From: an uncultured Oscillospiraceae bacterium
GTDB taxonomy: Bacteria > Bacillota > Clostridia > Oscillospirales > Ruminococcaceae
Assembly (NCBI GenBank): GCA_958448395.1
Contig: CAUDDP010000088.1
Span: forward strand, 1-7,547
DNA length: 7,547 nucleotides
Direction of reading: 5' to 3'
The translations under genes and the position numbers were made by a program. Below, piece by piece: positions 1 through 5,177 of this stretch (positions within the stretch are counted from its first letter, which is position 1; every line of letters starts with the position of its first letter). The notes below the pieces were generated by a model. It had not been told where the DNA came from and did no database searches. It saw nothing but the letters and a program-made list of their open reading frames with translations.

Positions 1-250
1 TTCTCGCCCTGGACCTCGGCAGCATTTTCGAGAAATTGCTGCACCAAAAAGCTTCTATGATGATGTGAAATTGCTTAAGTGGATGACATTGGCAATCGTC
101 TCCCGCCCTTGAGGGCATCCAATGCCCCATCTTTTCTATTTCATAACGGTGGGTGGGCTGTCTGCGGCGACTCGCCGCCTGAGCCAGCTTGACCGCAGTC
201 GCCGTTCGGCGAGCAATCCGCTCTATCATTTGAAAATTGATTTGCGTGCC
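1..250. other. Hairpin-rich segment without a supported gene
   Basis: This stretch lies downstream of the methyltransferase gene. It holds at least four inverted repeats: 19-24 with 37-42 (GCAGCA/TGCTGC), 87-92 with 119-124 (CATTGG/CCAATG, enclosing GCCC 105-108 with GGGC 113-116), a near-perfect palindrome at 164-178, and 199-203 with 208-212 around a four-base loop. The sequence CGGCGA and its complement TCGCCG each occur twice between 165 and 212, so these arms could also pair across hairpins. None has a T-tract, so I do not call a terminator for the gene above. Two minus-strand frames run open to the left edge (from ATG at 229 and from GTG at 44), but neither has a ribosome binding site. 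A dispersed structured repeat, or the leader of a gene beyond the edge, would both fit. The type is unresolved. Confidence 0.35.
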
Positions 251-1051
251 TCATCTTGGCTTCGTCATTTCCCACATCATAATGCCTGCTGCCATCGCAG
301 CATTGAGCGATTCCATATATCCCTTCATGGGAATCGTAATTCGCCGGTCACATTTTCTTACAATCTCTTCCGGCAGTCCATTGCCCTCATTGCCAATCCA
401 AACGGCACAGCCATTACCCAGTTCACAAATACCAATCGGTTCTGCATCCTGCTGCACAACAGAAGCACAAGATAGAATCTTTGCCATATGCAATGCTTCC
501 AGAACTGCCTGTGGATCCTGTATCTGCATCACATTAACATGAAACAGAGCCCCCATAGTCGCACGTACTACTTTCGGACTATACAAATCACAGGACTGAC
601 AGCAGATGACACCATAAATCTCCATTGCAGCTGCTGTTCGCAGAAGCATTCCCATATTGCCGGGATCTTGCAGCTGATATAGTATTACATAGGTTGCATC
701 TGGCACAATTGAAAATGTATCCAATGGCATTTCACAGATTGCAAAAACGCCTTGCGGATGTTCTGTTTCCGCCAGCTCCATAGCAAGCTCATTTGAAATA
801 AGCAGCAGCTTTGTTTCTCTCAAATCAGCCGCCATGCAGCCAAATTCCTTCTGATACCGCTCCCATGCCGTTTCTGTCACAAAGAGATGGGTGAGCTTTC
901 TGGAAAAGTGCACCGCATCCGAAACCAGCCGATACCCTTCCAATACAAACTGCTGCATCTGCATACGGGCTTTGCGGGAGCGTGCCAATTTCCGATAAAG
1001 TCGAATGGATGGATTATCTTTTGCAGTAATTGCAGTCATACGGAACGCCAT
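251..1051 (-). CDS. SpoU/TrmH-family RNA 2'-O-ribose methyltransferase
   Basis: A cytoplasmic 266-residue enzyme of the SPOUT class, which transfers a methyl group from S-adenosylmethionine to a ribose 2'-OH in rRNA or tRNA. Residues about 8-105 match the small N-terminal RNA-binding domain of this family (IRLYRKL then FVLEGYRLV). Residues about 118-264 are the knotted SpoU domain. All three motifs are present: N132-G134-R138 in DPGNMGMLLRTA, the IGNEGNGL block with E222, and IPMKGYMESLN with S248 and N250. R138, E222, S248 and N250 are the residues expected in an active enzyme. The start at 1051 is chosen because AGGAGG at 1060-1065 stands 8 bases upstream; Met5 would be too far from it. It follows rplT but is separated from it by a terminator, so it is served by readthrough or an unseen promoter. 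The exact RNA target cannot be read from sequence. Confidence 0.93.
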   Translation of the reverse strand: MAFRMTAITAKDNPSIRLYRKLARSRKARMQMQQFVLEGYRLVSDAVHFSRKLTHLFVTETAWERYQKEFGCMAADLRETKLLLISNELAMELAETEHPQGVFAICEMPLDTFSIVPDATYVILYQLQDPGNMGMLLRTAAAMEIYGVICCQSCDLYSPKVVRATMGALFHVNVMQIQDPQAVLEALHMAKILSCASVVQQDAEPIGICELGNGCAVWIGNEGNGLPEEIVRKCDRRITIPMKGYMESLNAAMAAGIMMWEMTKPR

Positions 1052-1120
1052 CCTTTGTACCTCCTGTCCAATGGCTTAAAATCCGCCAAAATTCCGATCG
1101 TTCAGCAAAAATTTCACTAT

Positions 1121-1164
1121 ATATAACAAAACACGCTCCGTGTTTCCAAAAACCGGAGCGTGTT
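1121..1164 (-). terminator. Intrinsic terminator after rplT
   Basis: An 11-bp perfect inverted repeat pairs 1130-1140 with 1154-1164 (AACACGCTCCG/CGGAGCGTGTT). The stem can be extended inside by a GTTT/AAAC helix with a TTGG loop and one bulged base. On the minus strand it is followed by TTTTGTTAT. It begins 12 bases after the rplT stop codon and closes the infC-rpmI-rplT operon. The T-tract is interrupted, so some readthrough into the methyltransferase gene is plausible. Confidence 0.85.
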
Positions 1165-1176
1165 CGCAGCTTGCAA

Positions 1177-1530
1177 TTAAAGTGCAGCCTTTGCCTTTTC
1201 TACAATAGCAGCGAAACCTGCTGCATCGGTGATCGCAATCTCAGACAGCATCTTCCGATTCAGGGTAATGCCAGCCTTCTTGCAGCCGTTCATAAATGTA
1301 GAATAGTTCATACCATTCAGCTTGCATGCAGCAGAAATTCTGGTAATCCAAAGCTGCCGGAACTCTCTCTTCTTCTGCTTTCTGCCGACATATGCATAGT
1401 TGCCAGACTTCATAACAGCCTGTTTTGCCATCTTGAAGTGCTTGCTCTTTGCACCAAAGTATCCCTTTGCGAGCTTCAGGGTCTTATTTCTTCTCTTGCG
1501 TGTCATCATCGCACCTTTTACACGTGCCAT
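1177..1530 (-). CDS. rplT: 50S ribosomal protein L20
   Basis: Ribosomal protein L20 binds 23S rRNA early in large-subunit assembly and, in many bacteria, represses its own operon by binding the infC leader. The 117-residue length is normal for the family. The N-terminal half is a very basic extended arm (MARVKGAMMTRKRRNKTLKLAKGYF begins it, written here only as the landmarks MARVKG, TRKRRNK and AKGYFG). The C-terminal globular half carries FRQLWITRI, LNRKMLSEIA and a final Ala/Lys-rich helix. CGGAGGT at 1539-1545 precedes the ATG with good spacing. It is the last gene of the infC-rpmI-rplT operon, 72 bases after rpmI. The order and sequence match the conserved bacterial arrangement, so identification is secure. 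Confidence 0.98.
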   Translation of the reverse strand: MARVKGAMMTRKRRNKTLKLAKGYFGAKSKHFKMAKQAVMKSGNYAYVGRKQKKREFRQLWITRISAACKLNGMNYSTFMNGCKKAGITLNRKMLSEIAITDAAGFAAIVEKAKAAL

Positions 1531-1602
1531 TTGCTTCTACCTCCGATATCTATGTGTTTTCTAAACTTCCTGTTAATTCCGTCCGATTCTGCGGATTGTA
1601 TC

Positions 1603-1806
1603 TTAGAGATACGGCAGAAGCTTCTTTACTGCCGGTGCATTGGTTGCATCAACGATGCCGACGGTACGAGCGATTCTCTTCCGCTTCGTGTCCTTCTGGG
1701 TCAGTCTATGTCTCTTATTGGTCTTCTGATACTTTACCTTTCCGTTTGCAGTAATCTTAAACCGCTTCTTTGCACCGGAATGTGTTTTTGTCTTAATCTT
1801 TGCCAT
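1603..1806 (-). CDS. rpmI: 50S ribosomal protein L35
   Basis: A small, strongly basic large-subunit protein of 67 residues, close to the usual 64-66. It shows the family landmarks MAKIKTKTHSGAKKRF at the N terminus, GKVKYQKTNKRH in the middle and the R/K-rich segment TQKDTKRKRIAR before a short C-terminal helix. AGGAGG lies at 1815-1820, 8 bases before the ATG. The infC stop is only 15 bases upstream and nearly touches this ribosome binding site, so infC and rpmI are likely translationally coupled. In E. coli L20 also represses rpmI and rplT through such coupling; here the main visible control is the leader upstream of infC. Confidence 0.97.
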   Translation of the reverse strand: MAKIKTKTHSGAKKRFKITANGKVKYQKTNKRHRLTQKDTKRKRIARTVGIVDATNAPAVKKLLPYL

Positions 1807-1821
1807 TTCGAGTTCCTCCTC

Positions 1822-2340
1822 TTACTTGGATGCCTTCGGTGAAATGAACATGACCATACTGCGGCCTTCCATTTTTGCAGGCTTTTCAACAGTACCAACT
1901 GCTGCACATGCTTCTTTGAAGCGGTTGAGCAGTTCTTCTCCGAGCTGCGGATGGGCAATTGCACGCTTACGGAACCGAACGGAAACCTTCAGCTTATCGC
2001 CGCCTTCCAGAAACTTCTTCGCCTGATTCACTTTTGTTTCAAAGTCATGGGTATCAATTGCAGAAAACATCCGGATTTCCTTAATGGAAACCACCTTTTG
2101 ATTTTTTCTGGCTTCTTTCTCCCGCTTCTGCTGTTCAAAACAGTACTTCCCGTAATCCATAATGCGGCAGACCGGCGGGGTTGCCTGCGGTGCGATCTTC
2201 ACTAAATCGAGATCTTGTTCATATGCAAGCTTCTGTGCGTCTCTTGCGGACATGGTTCCAAGCTTTGTCCCGTTCGAATCAATGACCAGGATTTCTCTGT
2301 CCCGGATTTCCTCATTGATCTGCAGCTCTTGTTTGCTGAT
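1822..2340 (-). CDS. infC: Translation initiation factor IF-3, ATC start
   Basis: IF-3 binds the 30S subunit, prevents premature joining of 50S and checks start-codon and initiator-tRNA pairing. The N domain covers about residues 1-72 and includes the signature PPVCRIMDYGK (55-65). A Lys/Glu-rich linker helix follows (QQKREKEARKNQK), then the C domain (about 83-168) with SIKEIRM, DTHDFETK and VRFRKRAI. The reading frame stays open up to TTG at 2370, but I place the start at ATC 2338-2340. That codon lies 7 bases after GGAGGT (2348-2353), and the resulting ISKQELQINEEIR aligns with the N terminus of Bacillus IF-3. Rare ATT/ATC/ATA starts are the rule for infC, because IF-3 discriminates against them and so limits its own synthesis. 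The protein would be 172 residues, normal for the family. Confidence 0.96.
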   Translation of the reverse strand: MSKQELQINEEIRDREILVIDSNGTKLGTMSARDAQKLAYEQDLDLVKIAPQATPPVCRIMDYGKYCFEQQKREKEARKNQKVVSIKEIRMFSAIDTHDFETKVNQAKKFLEGGDKLKVSVRFRKRAIAHPQLGEELLNRFKEACAAVGTVEKPAKMEGRSMVMFISPKASK

Positions 2341-2542
2341 AGCCAGCACCTCCAAACATATTATTTTCAAACAAATTCAAACAAAAAATAAATGCGTACT
2401 CTTAAAAAAGTACGCATCATCCGATCCCGTTCCACCACCCTGTTTGACAGAATACTTTTCAGTACTCCCTACAAGGAAACAGATATTGACCGTTTCGACA
2501 ACAGCCAAACGGTGAGAACGATGATGCTCTGCTTTGTTTTCT
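2341..2542 (-). promoter_or_regulatory. infC operon leader with antiterminator (L20-type)
   Basis: About 200 nt separate the promoter from the infC start. On the minus-strand RNA, in order: GCAUCAUC (2520-2527); hairpin P1, ACCGUUU/AAACGGU (2489-2513); a compound hairpin P2 made of an outer helix 2477-2482 with 2440-2445 and an inner 8-bp stem 2461-2468 with 2449-2456 capped by a GAAA loop; then GAUGAUGC (2414-2421), perfectly complementary to the first element; then the terminator. The 8-bp long-range helix would enclose P1 and P2 as a junction. It also uses four bases of the terminator's 5' arm (2414-2417), so the two folds exclude each other. This architecture and position fit the L20-responsive attenuator known for infC operons of Gram-positive bacteria. 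The pairing is seen in the sequence; the L20 ligand is inferred from context. Confidence 0.7.
2383..2417 (-). terminator. Attenuator terminator upstream of infC
   Basis: A 9-bp perfect inverted repeat pairs 2409-2417 with 2392-2400 (ATGCGTACT/AGTACGCAT, 8-base loop). On the minus strand it is followed directly by TTATTTTTT (2383-2391). It lies between the operon promoter and the infC ribosome binding site, so it must act as a regulated attenuator rather than the end of spoIIR. Bases 2414-2417 of its stem are shared with the proposed antiterminator helix. Confidence 0.85.
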
Positions 2543-2548
2543 TTAGGC

Positions 2549-2577
2549 ATTATACCACATTCTCTGCCGCTTGTCAA
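2549..2577 (-). promoter_or_regulatory. Consensus sigma-A promoter of the infC operon
   Basis: The minus strand carries a perfect TTGACA (2572-2577), a 17-base spacer and a perfect TATAAT (2549-2554). An extended -10 TGG sits immediately before the TATAAT. Transcription should begin near 2542. Such an unusually complete match predicts very strong constitutive initiation, with control shifted to the downstream attenuator. Confidence 0.93.
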
Positions 2578-2632
2578 GGAACCGCCTTACTTTTTACAAA
2601 AAATTCACATTTAAATTGAACCCGACTGTCTA

Positions 2633-3244
2633 TTACTTTTTCATCCAATGTTTCACCCATTCCACCAATTTCAATTTCACACGATAACGTTCTGGATGAT
2701 ATAGCACGTCCTGCTCTTTCTTTGTAAAATAGGATTCCGCCTGTTCTTCTTCTATGGCAACGTCCTCTGCTACGGGAATGCAGAGCGGCGGATACATCAC
2801 ACACCACCAGTTCCGACCAGCCGCTTCTCCAATGGTAATGCGAATGGCTTCGTATGTACCTGCTGGCATTGTCAAGTCTTCATAGGTACGTTCTGTAAAG
2901 TCCATGGTAACCAGTTCTGCCTGCACCGGATAGGAATAACCGTTTTCCTGTATCACACGCTGTGCAATTGCCTCCATTTCTGGCAGATGTACTGCCGCCG
3001 CAGCCTCCAGCTGTTCCCGGCTTTCTGGTGCATCGGTACCAAATAAAGATTCCGATTCTGCCAGCAGGGCATCCCGCACCTGATATTTCAACTGCTGATC
3101 CGATTCACTGTTGGAGTTTGCCAGAATATGCATCCGCAAAACATGCTGCTGTAGTCCTGTTACTGTTTCTGATGTTTGGAATAGACTTGTGAAAAGTAAC
3201 GTACAAAATACGCCAATCAAAAGTGCTGCTTCCCATTTTTTCAT
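2633..3244 (-). CDS. spoIIR: Stage II sporulation protein R (SpoIIR)
   Basis: SpoIIR is made in the forespore under sigma-F and secreted into the space between the two membranes. There it activates the protease SpoIIGA, which cleaves pro-sigma-E in the mother cell. The 203-residue product begins with a signal or membrane-anchor segment (about 5-21). It then shows the family blocks LRMHILANSNSESDQQLK with VRDALL (36-61) and GRNWWCVMYPPLC (143-155). I choose the ATG at 3244 because TGAGGTG (3251-3257) precedes it with 6-base spacing; an upstream ATG at 3280 has no such site. The upstream LCP unit ends in a terminator only about 56 bases before this start, so spoIIR should have its own promoter, but I see no convincing sigma-F one. 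No clear terminator separates it from the infC promoter 56 bases downstream. Its presence indicates a spore former. Confidence 0.95.
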   Translation of the reverse strand: MKKWEAALLIGVFCTLLFTSLFQTSETVTGLQQHVLRMHILANSNSESDQQLKYQVRDALLAESESLFGTDAPESREQLEAAAAVHLPEMEAIAQRVIQENGYSYPVQAELVTMDFTERTYEDLTMPAGTYEAIRITIGEAAGRNWWCVMYPPLCIPVAEDVAIEEEQAESYFTKKEQDVLYHPERYRVKLKLVEWVKHWMKK

Positions 3245-3300
3245 CTCAATCACCTCATAAAACAGCATGGGTAAAAGCATGGGAATTTATACAACAGGAC

Positions 3301-3331
3301 AAAAAAACAGCAGCTGTTGTAACCGCTGCTG
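3301..3331 (-). terminator. Intrinsic terminator after the LCP gene
   Basis: A perfect 7-bp GC-rich stem (CAGCAGC 3325-3331 with GCTGCTG 3308-3314 on the minus strand) and a 10-base loop are followed by seven consecutive T residues (3301-3307). It lies about 63 bases beyond the LCP stop codon and closes the ATPase-like/LCP transcription unit. Confidence 0.88.
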
Positions 3332-3394
3332 AAACATTCTATAAAAACATATCAAAAATAGAATTACATGGTATGACACCATTTTCATGCATTT

Positions 3395-5164
3395 TTATGA
3401 CTTCCGAAAAATTGTTTTCTCCAACTCTTTCTGGTTTTCCTCAAGATCTATTACCAAAACAGACTCTCCATCAATCGTATCCCCATAAAACGTTCCATCT
3501 GCCGGAATCTGCTGCTGCACAAAATCATAGCTCATCAGCAAAAACGGTGCACGCAGGGCATAGCTGTACGCTTTTCCAACAGAAAGATTGGTAGAAAGCT
3601 CCGGCAATGCGGTGATAAAAATGTTTGCCAGTGCTGCCGGATTTTTTGCCGCCTTTTTTAACACCTGTGTCATAACCGTCCGCTGCCGGCTTGTCCGTTC
3701 AAAATCCGCATTGCCAACATAGCGAATGCGGCTGTAGGAGAGAGCTTGCTTTCCATCCAGTTTCAGCTTACCACCGCCGTCCAATGTATCATCGTTGCGG
3801 TCATCTCCCATCAGCTCATTCACTTCACTGATGAGAATTTCGTTGACCGCATCCGCTTCACTGTCAGAGAGCTCCAGTTCCACGCCACCAACTGCATCAA
3901 TCATATTGGCACAGGCTGCAAAGGAAAGTAACACATAATCATCAATTCGTACATGATAATTTGCTTCAAGTGTATCCATCAGCAATGCCGCACCACCATA
4001 GGAATAGGCAGCATTCAGTTTGCCTTTCCCATATGTGTCGTTAATATAAACATAGGCATCCCGCAAAAACGAAGTCATTACAATTTCATTGGTCTTGCTG
4101 TTTATTGACAGCAAAATCATAGAATCCGAACGACCACGGTCAGAGGACAAGTCACGGGAATCTGTTCCAATCAATAAGACATTACTGACATAGGACGCTT
4201 CCATCACATCGGAAATATCGGCACGATTTTCTGCTGTTTCCTTCTGCATTCGCAGAATGCCCACCAATGCCAGTACAGAATACAACACAAACACAACAAT
4301 AATTGCCCATAGTACGAATCGCACAACGCTTCCCAATGTGCCACCACTGGCACGCTTTTTGCCAGTGGGAATAGTTTGCTTTCTTTTCGGCTCTGCGGAA
4401 GCAGACAATTGTGTTGGACGACTGCTCGGTGCAGAAGATTTTACCGGCGGTGTTGATGATTGCCGTGGTGCCTGTGTTCGGGGCGGTGCTTGCGGTCTGG
4501 GTGGTGCCGCCGTTGCCGATCGACTATATGCAGCTGTCTGCGACATGTTTCCATAACCATTGTTATGCGGCGGCTGCGGCATGTTTCCATAGCTGTTGTA
4601 AGACGGTGGAGTATTTCTGTAACCATTATTATATGGCTGCTGTGGAGCATTCCCATAACCGTTATTGTAAGGCGGCTGTGGTGTACTCTCATACCCACTG
4701 CGATACGGCGGCTGCGATGCATTCCCATAACCATTATTGTAAGGGGACTGTGATGCATTTCCATAGCCGTTATTATAAGGCGGCTGCGGTGCATTTCCAT
4801 AACCGTTATTGTAGGGAGACTGTGGTGCATTTCCATAGCCGTTATTGTAAGGGGACTGTGGTGCACCCTCATAATCACTGCGATACGACGGCTGCGATGC
4901 ATTCTCATAGCCATTATTGTATTCAGAGACATTGCCGGGGCAGGATGCAGCCTCCTGCTCCGGTGGCATTGGTGTGCCATGCAGTTGTGTCTTACTGCGG
5001 CGGTAAGGATTTCGGTCATGATAAATTGCTGCCTGTACTCGAACCGCATCGCTGTCCAATTTTTGCGTATCAAACTGATCTGTAGACCGTTTGGATGCAA
5101 TCTCTGACACAGGAACAAATGCCGTTTCCTCTGCATCGGTATTTCGTTGCTTTCGCAAATCCAT
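3395..5164 (-). CDS. LCP (LytR-CpsA-Psr) family protein with repeat-rich tail
   Basis: LCP enzymes transfer undecaprenyl-phosphate-linked glycopolymers, such as teichoic acids or capsule, onto peptidoglycan on the outer face of the membrane. The 589-residue protein has three parts. Residues 1-278 are a cytoplasmic low-complexity tail, including about eleven 12-residue repeats (82-209) and a Pro/Ser/Arg-rich linker. Residues 279-303 form one membrane segment. From about 327 comes the LCP domain with NVLLIGTDSRD (D335, R337), RSDSMILLSI (R345, D347), FLRDAYVYI, KLNAAYSYGG, VGGVELELSD and ALSYSRIRY followed by DFERTSRQR (R479, R481, D487, R490, R493). These match the Arg/Asp residues that bind the lipid pyrophosphate, so it looks catalytically intact. 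AGGAGG (5173-5178) overlaps the stop codon of the preceding gene, 13 bases upstream, implying coupling. The tail is far longer than usual for the family. Confidence 0.94.
   Translation of the reverse strand: MDLRKQRNTDAEETAFVPVSEIASKRSTDQFDTQKLDSDAVRVQAAIYHDRNPYRRSKTQLHGTPMPPEQEAASCPGNVSEYNNGYENASQPSYRSDYEGAPQSPYNNGYGNAPQSPYNNGYGNAPQPPYNNGYGNASQSPYNNGYGNASQPPYRSGYESTPQPPYNNGYGNAPQQPYNNGYRNTPPSYNSYGNMPQPPHNNGYGNMSQTAAYSRSATAAPPRPQAPPRTQAPRQSSTPPVKSSAPSSRPTQLSASAEPKRKQTIPTGKKRASGGTLGSVVRFVLWAIIVVFVLYSVLALVGILRMQKETAENRADISDVMEASYVSNVLLIGTDSRDLSSDRGRSDSMILLSINSKTNEIVMTSFLRDAYVYINDTYGKGKLNAAYSYGGAALLMDTLEANYHVRIDDYVLLSFAACANMIDAVGGVELELSDSEADAVNEILISEVNELMGDDRNDDTLDGGGKLKLDGKQALSYSRIRYVGNADFERTSRQRTVMTQVLKKAAKNPAALANIFITALPELSTNLSVGKAYSYALRAPFLLMSYDFVQQQIPADGTFYGDTIDGESVLVIDLEENQKELEKTIFRKS
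4538..4921 (-). repeat. 36-bp tandem repeat encoding YNNGYGNAPQSP units
   Basis: About ten complete units and one partial unit of 36 bases lie in frame within the LCP gene, encoding residues 82-209. The consensus is YNNGYGNAPQPP, with variants in which YNNGYGN becomes YRSGYES or YRSDYEG. Units in the middle are nearly identical, while those at the promoter-distal end (YNNGYRNTPPS, YNSYGNMPQPP, HNNGYGNMSQ) are shortened or diverged. Each unit usually supplies two tyrosines on the cytoplasmic side of the membrane. The array explains the misleading long open frames on both strands here. Confidence 0.93.
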
Positions 5165-5177
5165 AACCCATCCCTCC

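Noticed and set aside
1..47. Start of another minus-strand gene (VQQFLENAAEVQGE from TTG/GTG at 44-47)
   Set aside because: The peptide reads plausibly, but only about 15 codons are visible, there is no ribosome binding site, and the same bases form a hairpin (19-42).
1030..1842. A 270-codon plus-strand open frame across rplT and rpmI
   Set aside because: It runs antisense to two secure ribosomal protein genes and the rplT terminator, with a composition unlike a real protein.
2414..2445. T-box-like antiterminator (sequence resembling GGGTGGTGGAACGGG)
   Set aside because: The conserved TGGNACCGCG core is not matched, the leader has no recognisable Stem I, and the downstream genes are not tRNA- or amino-acid-related.
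2377..2549. A small minus-strand open frame inside the infC leader
   Set aside because: Its ATG at 2549-2551 or nearby overlaps the -10 element, so it would not be on the transcript, and the frame crosses the attenuator hairpin.
3264..3292. Sigma-F-like promoter for spoIIR (GTATA at 3288-3292)
   Set aside because: The -35-like sequence fits, but the expected GG of the -10 is missing at correct spacing and the resulting leader would be only about 14 bases.
4411..5136. Long open frames on both strands over the LCP repeat region (His/Met-rich or His/Cys-rich products)
   Set aside because: They are out-of-frame or antisense readings of the 36-bp repeat array. The periodic codons keep all frames open, and there is no ribosome binding site or recognisable family.
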